Below, piece after piece: positions 23,448 through 32,768 of a stretch of 57,971 bases of DNA. Position numbers and translations under genes: made by a program. This stretch comes from Betaproteobacteria bacterium (GTDB lineage: Bacteria; Pseudomonadota; Gammaproteobacteria; Burkholderiales; Burkholderiaceae_C). Location of the stretch: assembly GCA_025358155.1 (NCBI GenBank), contig JANYKR010000086.1, positions 1 through 57,971 on the forward strand, written 5' to 3'. Positions within the stretch are counted from its first letter, which is position 1, and the number at the start of each line of letters is the position of its first letter. The notes under the pieces are model-generated. The model did not search any database, was not told the origin of the DNA, and saw only the letters and a program-made list of their open reading frames with translations.

Positions 23448-24431
23448 TCAGGCGCGGCCGGGCTCGATCACGATCTTGCCGGTGGCCTGTCGTGCGGCCA
23501 GCGCTTCAAAAGCCTTGGCCGTATCGGCCAGCGAGTAGCGCGCCGAGACCAGCGGTTTGAGCTTGCCCTCGGCCACCCAGCCCATCATCTCGCGCATCGC
23601 AGCGGCATTGGCCTTGGGGTCGCGCCGCACATGGTCGCCCCAGAACACGCCGACCATGCTGGCGCCCTTGAGCAGCATAAGGTTGGCGGGCAGCCTGGGG
23701 ATCTCGCCGTTGGCAAACCCCACCACCAGGTAGCGGCCGCGCCAGGCAATCGAGCGGAAGGCCGGCTCGGCGTAGATGCCACCCACCGGGTCGTAGATCA
23801 CGTCCGGGCCCAGGCCGCCGGTGGCCTCTTTGACGGCCGCGCGCAGGTCCTGGGTGCTGTAGTTGATCAGCACGTCGGCGCCGTGCGCCTTGCACACTGC
23901 CAGCTTCTCGTCAGTGGACGCGGCGGCGATGACCTTGGCGCCGAGCACCTTGCCGATCTCCACCGCCGCCAGGCCAACACCGCCCGCCGCACCCAGCACC
24001 AGCATGGTCTGGCCGGCCTTGAGCTCACCGCGGTCGATCACCGCATGGTGCGAGGTGCCGTAGACCAGGGTAAAGCTGGCGGCGGTGGCGTCGTCCAGCT
24101 CGGGCGGGATGGCAATCAGCCCGGCCGCTTTGGCCACCACCTGTTCGGCAAATCCGCCCAGGCTGACAAAGGCGATCACCCGGTCACCCAGCTTGACATT
24201 CGTCACCCCCTCGCCCAGCGCAGCCACCGTGCCGGCCACCTCGCTGCCGGGGATGAAGGGCAGCTCGGGCTGGACCTGGTACTTCTTCTGGATCATCAGC
24301 ACATCGGGGTAGTTGACCGATGCGGCGGCTATTCTGATCAACACTTCGCCGGCCTTGGGCTGAGGCGTGGGCACGTCCTCGACCACCAGGGTGTCGGGCA
24401 GGCCCCAGGCTTTGCAGACAACAGCTTTCAT
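23448..24431 (-). CDS. NADPH:quinone oxidoreductase, medium-chain dehydrogenase family
   Basis: 327 residues with the zinc-free MDR layout: MKAVVCKAWGLPDTLVVEDV at the start, the catalytic-domain stretch ASVNYPDVLMIQKKYQV and PFIPGSEVAGTVAALGEGV, then the Rossmann motif LVLGAAGGVGLAAVEIGKVLGA written here as LVLGAAGGVGLAAVEIGK. The C-terminus is ARQATGKIVIEPGRA. It would use NADPH to reduce quinones or enoyl compounds. It sits between the acyl-CoA dehydrogenase and flavin oxidoreductase genes, an arrangement common in Burkholderiales catabolic blocks; the shared substrate is unknown. The start is supported by an AGAGAA stretch 5-10 bases upstream. Confidence 0.92.
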   Translation of the reverse strand: MKAVVCKAWGLPDTLVVEDVPTPQPKAGEVLIRIAAASVNYPDVLMIQKKYQVQPELPFIPGSEVAGTVAALGEGVTNVKLGDRVIAFVSLGGFAEQVVAKAAGLIAIPPELDDATAASFTLVYGTSHHAVIDRGELKAGQTMLVLGAAGGVGLAAVEIGKVLGAKVIAAASTDEKLAVCKAHGADVLINYSTQDLRAAVKEATGGLGPDVIYDPVGGIYAEPAFRSIAWRGRYLVVGFANGEIPRLPANLMLLKGASMVGVFWGDHVRRDPKANAAAMREMMGWVAEGKLKPLVSARYSLADTAKAFEALAARQATGKIVIEPGRA

Positions 24432-24481
24432 GGTCAGTTCTCTTTCGTCAATTCAAGGGGTGGGGCGGAGAGCCTGCAATT

Positions 24482-25753
24482 TCAGCTGCCCCGGGTGATT
24501 GGCATCTCGACCTCTGGCCCGGCCAGGCCGGTGCGCAGCGCACGCTGGCGGCCGAGTTCAAGCTTGGCGATGGCGGCGCGGTGCACTTCGTCCGGGCCAT
24601 CGGCCAGGCGCAGGGTGCGGGCACCGGCGTAAAAACCGGCCAGCACAAAGTCGTCCGACACACCGCCGCCGCCGTGCGCCTGGATCGCCATGTCGATCAC
24701 CTCGCAGGCCATCAGCGGCGCCACCACCTTGATCATCGCGATCTCGGCCTTGGCCTGCTTGTTGCCCACGGTGTCCATCATGTAGGCGGCACGCAGTGTC
24801 AGCAGCCGGGCCTGGTCGATCTTGCAGCGGGCATCGGCAATGCGCTCATGCCAGACGCCCTGGCGCGAAATCTCCTTGCCAAAGGCGACCCGGGCGTCGA
24901 GCCGGCCGCACATCAGGCTGAGAGCACGCTCGGCCATGCCGATCAGGCGCATGCAGTGGTGGATGCGCCCGGGCCCGAGCCGGCCCTGCGCGATCTCGAA
25001 GCCCCGGCCCTCGCCCAGCAGCACGTTGGCCGTGGGCACCCGCACGTTGACCAGGTCAACCTCCATGTGGCCGTGCGGCGCGTCGTCGCGGCCAAACACC
25101 TTGACCGCGCGCAGCACCTTGACGCCGGGCGTGTTCATCGGCACCAGCACCATCGACTGCTGGCTGTGGCGCGGTGCGTCGAAATCGGTCTTGCCCATCA
25201 CGATCAAGATCTGGCAGCGCGGGTCACCGGCGCCCGACGACCACCACTTGCGGCCGTTGATGACGTAGTCATCGCCGTCGCGCTTGATCGCGGTTTCGAT
25301 GTTGGTGGCGTCGCTCGACGCCACCGCCGGCTCGGTCATCAAGAAGGCCGAGCGGATCTCGCCGCGCAGCAGCGGCGCCAGCCACTGGTCCTTGTGCTCC
25401 TGCCGGCCGTAGCGCTCGATCGTCTCCATGTTGCCGGTGTCGGGCGCCGAGCAGTTGAACACCTCGCTGGCCCACGGCACGCTGCCCATGATCTCGGCCA
25501 GCGGCGCGTACTCCAGGTTGGTCAGGCCGGCACCGTGCCGGGACTCGGGCAAGAACAGGTTCCACAGCCCGGCGGCACGCGCCTTGGGCTTGAGGTCTTC
25601 GATCACGCCGCTGGGCTGCCAGGCATTGCCGGCGGCGCGGTAGGCATCGAGTTGCTGGTGGTACTCGCTTTCGCGCGGCAGCACGTGTGCGTTCATGAAG
25701 GCCCACAAACGGGCCTGCAGGGCCTGTACCTTGGGGGTGTGGTCAAAATTCAT
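24482..25753 (-). CDS. Acyl-CoA dehydrogenase (ACAD10/11-like)
   Basis: 423 residues with the ACAD fold. Seen are [20 protein letters not shown] (FAD/substrate site), [18 protein letters not shown], the middle beta domain with [15 protein letters not shown], and the C-terminal helical domain with [12 protein letters not shown] and [19 protein letters not shown]. The segment [19 protein letters not shown] and overall length match the group close to ACAD10/ACAD11, which handle long- or branched-chain and hydroxylated acyl-CoAs. It leads a three-gene leftward block with the quinone and flavin oxidoreductases. The 143 bases upstream show no clear promoter. Confidence 0.93.
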   Translation of the reverse strand: MNFDHTPKVQALQARLWAFMNAHVLPRESEYHQQLDAYRAAGNAWQPSGVIEDLKPKARAAGLWNLFLPESRHGAGLTNLEYAPLAEIMGSVPWASEVFNCSAPDTGNMETIERYGRQEHKDQWLAPLLRGEIRSAFLMTEPAVASSDATNIETAIKRDGDDYVINGRKWWSSGAGDPRCQILIVMGKTDFDAPRHSQQSMVLVPMNTPGVKVLRAVKVFGRDDAPHGHMEVDLVNVRVPTANVLLGEGRGFEIAQGRLGPGRIHHCMRLIGMAERALSLMCGRLDARVAFGKEISRQGVWHERIADARCKIDQARLLTLRAAYMMDTVGNKQAKAEIAMIKVVAPLMACEVIDMAIQAHGGGGVSDDFVLAGFYAGARTLRLADGPDEVHRAAIAKLELGRQRALRTGLAGPEVEMPITRGS

Positions 25754-25896
25754 GGGGACCGCCTGGAGGTTCAGCGGTCAGGCGGGCTGCGTCTGACCAG
25801 GGATTGCGAAGGTAACGCCAGCCGCCCCGAGCGTCGGTCACCACCGGGACAAGGCTGGGGCTGGTCGGCTTGCCTTGCCGCCCATGGGCGCTGTGG

Positions 25897-27009
25897 TCAA
25901 GCCGGCACCACCCGCAGGCCCAGCCGCCGCAGGCGCGGCAAGTCCAGCGCCAGCAAACCCTCACCGCCCAGGGCGGTCAGCCAAGCGCGAACCCGGGTTT
26001 GGTCGCCAGCCGGCAGCGCGGCAAACAAGTCCAGCGGGCGCTGGGCCATCCACAGGCTGTAGGGGATCGCGGCGCGCCGGAACACCCCATCGCCCAGCGG
26101 CACCGCCACATCGCTCAGCGCCCTGGGCAGCGGCTGGCCGGCGGGCCAGCCCGGCAGCAGGGCTTTGACCTGCTGGTTGATGCCTGCCAGCAGGGGCACG
26201 AAGGACTGCAGCAGCATGCGCAGCACCGGCACCAGCGTGGGTGCGATGGCGTCATCCGCCAGCCAGCCGGGGCCGGGCGGTGGCGCGAGCAGGGGCGGTG
26301 GTGGTTCGGTCATGCGTGCGATCCAGGCCCGCAGTTGCGGCCTGGGCGCAATCAACTCACGCGCCGGCCAGGGGTCGCGGCCCAGGTGGGCCATCATCGG
26401 GCCGGCCAGGCCAAAGTCACCCAGGCTGGGCCGCTCGCCCAACAGGTAAGCCTGCTGCGCAAAGTGGGCCTCCAGCAGGTCGAGCATCTGGCGGGTCCAG
26501 CCGTCGAGCAGCGGCAATTGTTCGGCCCGCACACCCACCGCGCTCAAATAGCCGCGCAACGAGTTGGCCATCCGCGCCACCACCCGGCGCTGCAGCCAGG
26601 CCGGGGCGCGCGGCAACAGGCTGTGGCCGGCCTCGCGCTCAAACAAGGCGTAGTTCTCGGCGTAGCTCCAGCGGGTGTGCATCGCAATGGGCACCCACCA
26701 CTCGTCGCACCAGGCCTCCAGCAAGGACGACGCAAAGCGCTACACCGGGCCGGCCGGCGCAATCGCGGGCTGCGGCTGCTGCAACTCCAGCCGGTCGACG
26801 ATGGCGCTGGTGTCTTGCAGCCACTCGCCCTCGGGCGTGACCAGCACCGGCATCACCACCTCGCCGGTCTTGCGCTTGATGCGCCAGACCAGCGTCAGCA
26901 AGTCGACTTCGCGCTCGTCAAACGGGATGCCCTTGTAGCGCAGGTAGCTGCGCAGCTTGCCGGTGTAGTACGACAGCTGCCAGCCGTAGAGGATGAGGTC
27001 TGGACGCAT
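25897..27009 (-). pseudogene. Glutathione S-transferase family gene interrupted by one amber codon
   Basis: From ATG 27009 the frame reads MRPDLILYGWQLSYYTGKLR, continues through a thioredoxin-like GST N-domain (GEVVMPVLVTPEGEWLQDTS) and stops at TAG (26742-26740). The same frame then resumes as RFASSLLEAWCDEWWVPIAM and runs to 25897 with the expected C-terminal helical domain (LGERPSLGDFGLAGPMMAHL). Removing the stop gives one uninterrupted ~370-residue protein, the usual length of this long GST family. The family usually has Gln-Arg at this point, so a single C-to-T change (CAG to TAG) would explain it. The rest shows no decay, so the stop is recent, is read through, or is a base error. Confidence 0.8.
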
Positions 27010-27112
27010 CGGGTGGGGTGGGTTGGCGGGTTGGGGTTGAGATTTTTGGTCGCGCGGGGCCAATGTTTCGACTCTCTCGACCATTGCGGTGCGCGCCAAG
27101 CCTCGGGCTGGA

Positions 27113-28246
27113 TCAAGCCGCCAGCCCCGCCAGCCAAGGCGCTGCGGCCGTGATGCGCAGGCCTTTCACGTCCTGCTCCTGGCGCAAATGGCGCACCAGT
27201 TGCACGGCCTGCGCGGCTGGGAATTCACCCGCAAAGCGCCGCAGCGCCGGGTGGGGCTGGTCGTCGCTGAGCTTGCATTCGACCAGGTACGTCAGCGTGC
27301 CGTCGCGGGACAGCGCGAAGTCCACTTCGGCGCCGTCCTTGGTGCGCACGTAGTGCAGGCCGCAGGCCTGGCCCAGTGCGTCGGCCTGGAACTGCACCTG
27401 CTTGAGCAGCATCGCGGCCACCGCGTTTTCCAGCCTCACGCCCTCGCCTCCCCGCACCAGGCCGATGTCATAAAAGTAGACCTTGGGTGACTGCAGGATG
27501 GCGCGCGCGATGTTGTGGTGCCAGGGCTGCACCGTGAAGACGATGAACAGCGCCTGCAGGATGTCGAGGTAGCGCTTGAGCGTGGTGGGCGACACCGCCA
27601 GATCGCGGGCGATGGACGCCAGCGACAGCGGTGAACCCACTCGCTCGCGCAGCAGATCGACAAACAGCCGCATCGTGCCGATCTCCTGCACCCGGGAGAA
27701 CTCCAGTACGTCCTCGCGCACCAGATCGGTGATGTACTGCTGGCGCCAGCGGTCGGCCTGCACAGCGTCGTCGGCCAGGCAGGGTTCGGGGAACCCGCCG
27801 CGCGCCAGCAGGTGGTCCAGTGCGTCCTCGGGCTGGGCTTGTTGCTGCTCGCACCATTCGCGCACCGAGATCGGGTGCAGGCGGTAGGCAAAGTAGCGCC
27901 CGGCCAGCGACTCGCCACTCTGGCGGAAGGTCTCCATCCGGGCGCTGCCGGTCACCAGCAAGGCCTGCTGTGGCGCGCGGCCGTCCACCACACCTTTGAG
28001 CCAGGCTTTCCAGTCCGGCATCTTGTGGATCTCGTCCATCACCAGCAGCCGGCTGCGCGGCAGCCAGCTCTGGCGTTGCAATACGGCCCGGTCAGCGGCC
28101 ACGTCCCAGTTCAGGTACTGCGCGGGCTCAAGCCCCGCCATCAACTGGCGGGCCAGCGTGGTCTTGCCGACTTGGCGCGGGCCGGTGACGACCACCAGCT
28201 TGCGGGCCAGATCGGCCTGTATCTGGTCATCCAGGTAGCGGTGCAT
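27113..28246 (-). CDS. AAA-family ATPase with DUF4143 domain
   Basis: 377 residues. The Walker A is VVVTGPRQVGKTTLARQL, Walker B is LLVMDEIHKMPDW, and ALLVTGSARMETFRQSGES is the sensor region. The C-terminal half has the DUF4143 pattern, with QYITDLVREDVLEFSRVQE, a winged-helix-like stretch (LASIARDLAVSPTTLKRYLD), and a nuclease-like ending with GAEVDFALSRDGTLTYLVEC. Proteins of this family occur as patchily distributed orphans in many bacteria and archaea; their role is unknown, and the restriction-nuclease-like C-terminal fold (E-D-E-K pattern, EVDF and VECK) is suggestive only. It is preceded by an AT-rich control region with two perfect dyads. It lies beside a broken GST gene and is a candidate acquired gene. 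Confidence 0.86.
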   Translation of the reverse strand: MHRYLDDQIQADLARKLVVVTGPRQVGKTTLARQLMAGLEPAQYLNWDVAADRAVLQRQSWLPRSRLLVMDEIHKMPDWKAWLKGVVDGRAPQQALLVTGSARMETFRQSGESLAGRYFAYRLHPISVREWCEQQQAQPEDALDHLLARGGFPEPCLADDAVQADRWRQQYITDLVREDVLEFSRVQEIGTMRLFVDLLRERVGSPLSLASIARDLAVSPTTLKRYLDILQALFIVFTVQPWHHNIARAILQSPKVYFYDIGLVRGGEGVRLENAVAAMLLKQVQFQADALGQACGLHYVRTKDGAEVDFALSRDGTLTYLVECKLSDDQPHPALRRFAGEFPAAQAVQLVRHLRQEQDVKGLRITAAAPWLAGLAA

Positions 28247-28255
28247 GCGACCATA

Positions 28256-28284
28256 TTGCCATAGACTGGCAAAAAGTCGCGACT
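28256..28284. promoter_or_regulatory. Two adjacent palindromes upstream of the AAA/DUF4143 gene
   Basis: TTGCCA (28256-28261) / TGGCAA (28267-28272) with a 5-base spacer, then the perfect 10-base palindrome AGTCGCGACT (28275-28284) flanked by AAAA and ATTTT. They lie 10-38 bases before the ATG at 28246, in an AT-rich island. They are good candidates for an operator, possibly autoregulatory, on a leftward promoter. Confidence 0.5.
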
Positions 28285-28337
28285 ATTTTGCAGCTAACGG
28301 TTTGATGGACGAAAAAACTGGCTGGCCCCCTCAGCGC

Positions 28338-28814
28338 TCAGGCTCCGTGCTCGCCGCCGAAGGCTTTGCAGAGGTTGGCGATGTACCGCTCGACCAGCTT
28401 TTCGTTCTCGCTGATCGCAAACGGTGCCACCAGGGCCTTCATCAGGCTGGGCAGCGGCACGGTGAGTTCACCGGCAATCTTGAGCACCAGATGGGTGTAC
28501 TTTTTCTTGTCGGTGAGGGTCCAGCTGCCGCCGATGGAGGCATTGCCCTCGCCCGCCACCGGCGTCCAGACCACCGTGCCCTTTTTCTTGTCGGCAACGT
28601 ACTTGGACGCGTAGATCGTCTGGATGTTGAGCTTGGCCGTGCCCACCTTTTCCATCTCCCAGCGGTAAGCGCCCTTGCCCAGGTCCACCAGCTTGCTGAG
28701 CTTGGGGAAGTGGCTGGCCGAACTGGGCACGTCGGCCAGCACTGCAAACACCTCGGCGGCGGGTGCATTGACCTCAAACTCGTAGGCCAGATCGAACGGG
28801 ACAGTGATCGCCAT
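28338..28814 (-). CDS. SRPBCC (START-like) domain protein
   Basis: A 158-residue single-domain protein: LAYEFEVNAPAAEVFAVLAD opens the helix-grip fold, YRWEMEKVGTAKLNIQTIYA is the first sheet, and MKALVAPFAISENEKLVERY the long C-terminal helix. Such proteins bind hydrophobic ligands or act as cyclases/CoxG-like carriers; none can be assigned. GGAGA is 4 bases before ATG 28814. It is a lone leftward gene; the 289 bases to the divergent YihY gene contain nothing recognised. Confidence 0.86.
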   Translation of the reverse strand: MAITVPFDLAYEFEVNAPAAEVFAVLADVPSSASHFPKLSKLVDLGKGAYRWEMEKVGTAKLNIQTIYASKYVADKKKGTVVWTPVAGEGNASIGGSWTLTDKKKYTHLVLKIAGELTVPLPSLMKALVAPFAISENEKLVERYIANLCKAFGGEHGA

Positions 28815-29103
28815 GGGGTCTCCAAATATGCGTCAGGGGTTAGGACGGCGCCGCTCGGTGGCGGCCTCAGGGCCACTTTGTACCAGCAGCCGGGCCTGAC
28901 AGCGCCAATTCGGCGCCGGGGCCCGGGGCCTGCCTGGGTGCGACAACGGACAGACCCAGCGCCCAACACGCTGCAGACTGCGGCAAGATCGCTCGCAGCA
29001 TGGTGCGGCCGGCCCGCTGTGCCGGCCTGCGCCGAGCGCGCCCGCCCCGCCAGAATGTCACCCTGCCCGCCCTACCAGCACGCCATCCAGCGATCTCGAG
29101 AAC

Positions 29104-30066
29104 ATGCCCGACTTGCCACCCCCCGCCCCGACCTGGAGGCCGCACGCCGTCTGGCGCCTGACCCGCCAAGTGTTTGAAGCCTGGCTAGACGACTATGGCC
29201 CCAGCATGGGTGCGGCGCTGGCCTACTACACGATGTTCTCGATGGCGCCGCTGTTGCTGATCGTGATCGCTGTGGCCGGGCTGGTGTTTGGCGAGCAGGC
29301 CGCGCGCGGCGAGATCGCGGCGCAACTGGCGGTGCTGATGGGCGAGGCGGGTGCCGGCGCGGTGCAGGCGCTGTTGATAAGCGTGCGCCATCCGGCGCAA
29401 GGCGCGGCGGCCACCGCGATGGGCGGGTTGCTGTTGTTGCTGGGCGCGACAACGGTGTTTGGCGAACTGCAAGACGCACTCGATCGGATTTGGCGGGTGC
29501 CGGCGCGCAACCGTAGCGCCGGCTGGATCACGTTGCTGCGGGCCCGCTTGCTGTCCTTCGGCATGATCCTGGCGATCGGCTTTTTGCTGATGGTCTCGCT
29601 GGTGTTCAGCGCCAGCCTGGACATGCTGGGGCGTTGGTGGGGGCCCGCCTTCGGCGCCTGGCTGGCGCTGGCGGCGGTGGTCAATGCGGTCGCCAGTTTC
29701 TGTCTGGTGGCGGTGGTGTTTGCGCTGATCTACAAGATCATGCCCAGAGTGCGGGTCGAGTGGCGCGACGTGATGGTTGGCGCCCTGGTCACGGCCGGGC
29801 TGTTCACCCTGGGCAAGTTGCTGATCGGCCTCTACATCGGCCGCAGCGGTATCGGCAGCGCATTTGGCGCGGCAGGCTCGCTGGTGGTGGTGTTGGTCTG
29901 GGTGTACTACTCGGCGCAGATCTTTCTGCTGGGCGCTGAATTCACCTGGGTCTACGCCAACACCTACGGCTCACGCCGGTTGATCAACGACGCGGCGGGG
30001 CCCGAAACTGCCGCACCGCAAACGCCCACAGCAAGCGGGACGCATCCGGCCCCCGGGGGTCGCTGA
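29104..30066 (+). CDS. YihY/BrkB-family inner-membrane protein
   Basis: 320 residues with five to six transmembrane segments. The family's conserved blocks are present: SMGAALAYYTMFSMAPLLLI near the start, FGELQDALDRIWRVP in the middle and the final IGSAFGAAGSLVVVLVWVYY followed by SAQIFLLGAEFTWVYA. The family (formerly mis-called RNase BN) is a polytopic membrane protein of unknown function. The last 30 residues are Pro/Thr-rich and lie in an 83-base antiparallel overlap with the esterase gene on the other strand. The start at ATG 29104 has only a weak GAG upstream. Confidence 0.92.
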   Translation: MPDLPPPAPTWRPHAVWRLTRQVFEAWLDDYGPSMGAALAYYTMFSMAPLLLIVIAVAGLVFGEQAARGEIAAQLAVLMGEAGAGAVQALLISVRHPAQGAAATAMGGLLLLLGATTVFGELQDALDRIWRVPARNRSAGWITLLRARLLSFGMILAIGFLLMVSLVFSASLDMLGRWWGPAFGAWLALAAVVNAVASFCLVAVVFALIYKIMPRVRVEWRDVMVGALVTAGLFTLGKLLIGLYIGRSGIGSAFGAAGSLVVVLVWVYYSAQIFLLGAEFTWVYANTYGSRRLINDAAGPETAAPQTPTASGTHPAPGGR

Positions 30067-31039
30067 AGGGCTGACCGGCGGCGCCGCCGCTCCAGGCATG
30101 GCCCAGCCCGGCCACCTCGACCAGGGTGGCCACGGTGCGGCCATCGGCACAACGGCTGTCGGTCACCGTCATCGGGTAACGCTTGCCACGCTGGACCTGC
30201 CGCGCCGGGCCCGTCTTGGCGCCGGCCGCATCTGCCCAGGCCGTGACCGCAGCCCGGCCATTGGCGGGTGCCACCACGCCGTCTGCGCTGCCCTGCAGCA
30301 CCAGCAGCGCGGGCCAGTCAGCGGCCATGTTGGCCGGGCTGGCGACCAGCGCTGCGGTGTGGTTGCGGCCGCGCATCGCCCGAAGCGCCGACAAGCCGGA
30401 GTCGGCAGTGCCGGGCGGCACGCCCGAGTGCATCATCAGCGCACAAAAACGCGCTGGCTGTTGTGTCACCAGCAGTGCTGCCAGGCTGGCGCCTGCCGAC
30501 AGCCCGGCAATCACCACCCGGCTCCGGTCCACCGGCTGGCTGAGGCAGACCTGGTCGATGGCTTGCAGGATGGACAGTGCCTCGGCTCTGGCGCGGCCGC
30601 TGCGGGTGTCAAACCAGTTCCAGCAGCCCTGGGCATTGGCCAGGCGGTCTTGTTCGGGGTAGAGCAGCAGGCAGCGCTCGCGGGTGGCCAGCCGGTTCAT
30701 GCCGGTGCTGCGCGCAAAGGCGGCTGCGTCCTGGCCACAGCCGTGCAGCATCACCAGCAGAGGCAGTTCTTCATCGCGCTGCAGGCCGGGCGGCCGGAAC
30801 AACGCATAGCGCCGCGCCCCGGCCGGCCCCAGCGCCAGGCCCTTGTGCCAGTGGCTGCCAGGCGCTGAAGCCGAGGAGGTCGGGCTGGCCTTGCGCGCCG
30901 GCTTCACCGTCGGTCGGCTGATTTTCTTGACGACTCGCAGGGCTGGCTTTGACGCCGCACGAAGCTGCTTGCGCACTGCGGTTTGCATGCTGCGGCCGAT
31001 CAACCGGGTCCAGGCAGCAAGGGGGTTACGTTTGGCCAT
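29984..31039 (-). CDS. Polyhydroxybutyrate-depolymerase-like esterase (PhaZ/LpqC type)
   Basis: 351 residues with an alpha/beta-hydrolase fold: LPLLVMLHGCGQDAAAFARS (oxyanion region), the serine nucleophile in VVIAGLSAGASLAALLV, then MMHSGVPPGTA, the acid in VLQGSADGVVAP and the catalytic histidine in VEVAGLGHAWSGG. The lipase-box and the HGCGQD motif are those of the PHB depolymerase/feruloyl-esterase family. The N-terminus is unusually basic (MAKRNPLAAWTRLIGRSMQT and RKQLRAASKPALRVVKKISR) and lacks a classical signal peptide, as in intracellular granule-associated PHB depolymerases. It converges on the YihY gene and overlaps its 3' end by 83 bases. No phasin or synthase gene is near. Confidence 0.87.
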   Translation of the reverse strand: MAKRNPLAAWTRLIGRSMQTAVRKQLRAASKPALRVVKKISRPTVKPARKASPTSSASAPGSHWHKGLALGPAGARRYALFRPPGLQRDEELPLLVMLHGCGQDAAAFARSTGMNRLATRERCLLLYPEQDRLANAQGCWNWFDTRSGRARAEALSILQAIDQVCLSQPVDRSRVVIAGLSAGASLAALLVTQQPARFCALMMHSGVPPGTADSGLSALRAMRGRNHTAALVASPANMAADWPALLVLQGSADGVVAPANGRAAVTAWADAAGAKTGPARQVQRGKRYPMTVTDSRCADGRTVATLVEVAGLGHAWSGGAAGQPFSDPRGPDASRLLWAFAVRQFRAPPRR

Positions 31040-31370
31040 TCAGCGGGCGTTGGGGAGCATTTCAGGGTGCCGTCTGGCGAAGCAGCGTGCAGGGCCGGTG
31101 GCGATTGGGGCGGTTGAGACCGGTTCAGACCGGTGCGAGAAACCGTCCACGGCGGTGAGCATGACAGGGTGGGTAAACCCGAAGCACAGGCTAGCGTCGA
31201 GCCTTGCCGCCGCGCGTAGGACAAGCGCGCCCGAGCCAGTAGGTCGACGGCGACATGACCGTGCGAGGCGATGGGCCGCAGCCGGCCGCCCAACGAGAAC
31301 TCAGCACACTGGCCACCGCCCTGCGGCAAGCGGGATCGGCGCCAACCCTTGCGGGGTCAGAATAGAGGGC
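31040..31370. other. Non-coding gap
   Basis: The 331 bases between the divergent esterase and the small exported protein show no recognisable gene. AATAGAG around 31361 could be part of a -10 or a weak ribosome binding site (GAGGG, 4 bases from the ATG). No hairpin of note. Confidence 0.5.
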
Positions 31371-31820
31371 ATGAAAAACACCCGTCTCCTGCTCACGCTC
31401 GCGCTGCTGCTCGCGCTGTCGCCCCTGACTGCCGGCGCACAAGCCGCTGCCGCACGCAGCGGCGGGCTTGCCGCCTCGGCCCCTGCTGCCAAGCAAGCCG
31501 GCCCCCAGCCCACTCCCCAACCCGATGTCAAGCCGGTGACCCAGCCGGTGACCAAGCCGATGACGCCGTCGACCCAACGCGAGACGGCCAACATGCCCGA
31601 TCAAGCCCGTCCTGAGGGACAGCCCGTGCCGCAGCTCAACATCCCGCTGGGCAAAGGCGCGGCCGGCACGGCCAAGCCCACGCTCAACGACGGGGTCAAC
31701 AGCAAAAAGACCACGGGCGGCGGTGTCAATGACGCCGCTGCCCGCTGCGGCGCCGAGCGCGATGAAGCTGCCCGCGAGGCCTGCCGAGACCGGTCCGCCG
31801 GCATCGCCCCCAAGCGCTGA
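31371..31820 (+). CDS. Small exported protein of unknown function
   Basis: 149 residues: a signal peptide (MKNTRLLLTLALLLALSPLT then AGAQA), a Pro/Lys/Thr-rich disordered segment (QPTPQPDVKPVTQPVTKPMT), and a short C-terminal part with a pair of cysteines (ARCGAERDEAAREACRDR) that could form a disulfide. No family recognised. Its TGA shares a base with the ATG of the acyltransferase (TGATG at 31818-31822), so the two are translationally coupled and the start and frame are well supported. GAGGG lies just before the ATG. Confidence 0.72.
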   Translation: MKNTRLLLTLALLLALSPLTAGAQAAAARSGGLAASAPAAKQAGPQPTPQPDVKPVTQPVTKPMTPSTQRETANMPDQARPEGQPVPQLNIPLGKGAAGTAKPTLNDGVNSKKTTGGGVNDAAARCGAERDEAAREACRDRSAGIAPKR

Positions 31821-32749
31821 TGCTGGCCCGCCTGCCCCCGGCCCTGCGCGGTGTGCTGACTGGCAGCACGCTGGCGCTCAACACCGTCATCGGCACCCTG
31901 TTGATGGTGCCGCCGGCCCTGGTCAAGCTGCTGGTGCCGGGCAGTGCGGTGCACCGCGCCTGCGACCGGGTGCTGACCGGCATTGCCGCAGCCTGGGTGG
32001 CAATCAACAACGCCTGGATCGCCGCCGTGCGCCCGGCGCAATGGGATGTGCAAGGGCTGGACGGGCTGCACGCCCGGGGCTGGTACCTGGTGTCGTCCAA
32101 CCACCAGACCTGGGTCGATATCCTGGTGCTGCAGCGCATCTTTCATGGCCGCATCCCGTTCTTGAAGTTCTTCTTGAAACGCGAGCTGATCTGGGTGCCG
32201 GTGATCGGCCTGGCCTGGTGGGCGCTGGACTTTCCGTTCATGAAACGCGGCAGCGGCAAGGGCGCCCGCCACAGCGACCTCAAGGCCACCCGAGAAGCCT
32301 GCGAGAAGTTCAAGCGCATCCCCACCTCGGTGATCAACTTTGTCGAGGGCACCCGCTTCACGCATGCCAAGCAGGCCGCGCAGGCGAGCCCGTACCAGCA
32401 CCTGCTCAAGCCCAAGATCGGCGGCCTGGGCACGGCGCTGGCCACCATGGGCGAGCAGTTCGAGGCGCTGCTGGACGTGACCATCGTCTACTCGCACGGC
32501 ACGCCAACCTTCACTGACCTGCTGTGCGGCCGGCTGGATGCGGTGACGGTGCGGGTGCAGCAGCGCCCGATTCCGACCGACCTGCTGGGCTGCGACCCGG
32601 TGGGCGACAAGGCCTACCGACAGCGCTTGAGTACCTGGGTCGAGCAGCAGTGGGTCGAGAAGGATGGGTTGATCCACCAGTTGCTGGCCGACCCGAGGCC
32701 GGGCAAGAGCGAGCCGCCGCCAGCCTCGGGTGGCGCCCGGCCTGCCTGA
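31820..32749 (+). CDS. Lysophospholipid acyltransferase (PlsC family, YihG-like)
   Basis: 309 residues. The acyltransferase box is NHQTWVDILVLQRIF (HX4D), followed by PFLKFFLKRELIWVPVIGLA, FPFMKRGSGKGARH and FVEGTRFTHAK; a hydrophobic N-terminal anchor (LALNTVIGTLLMVPPALVKL) precedes them. The arrangement is that of the E. coli YihG/YihG-like acyltransferases that transfer acyl chains to lysophosphatidic acid or lysophospholipids at the inner membrane. It overlaps the upstream small exported protein gene by one base and is followed closely by ampG, so the three probably form one transcript. Confidence 0.92.
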   Translation: MLARLPPALRGVLTGSTLALNTVIGTLLMVPPALVKLLVPGSAVHRACDRVLTGIAAAWVAINNAWIAAVRPAQWDVQGLDGLHARGWYLVSSNHQTWVDILVLQRIFHGRIPFLKFFLKRELIWVPVIGLAWWALDFPFMKRGSGKGARHSDLKATREACEKFKRIPTSVINFVEGTRFTHAKQAAQASPYQHLLKPKIGGLGTALATMGEQFEALLDVTIVYSHGTPTFTDLLCGRLDAVTVRVQQRPIPTDLLGCDPVGDKAYRQRLSTWVEQQWVEKDGLIHQLLADPRPGKSEPPPASGGARPA

Positions 32750-32768
32750 CCGCTGCGGCCGACCGATC

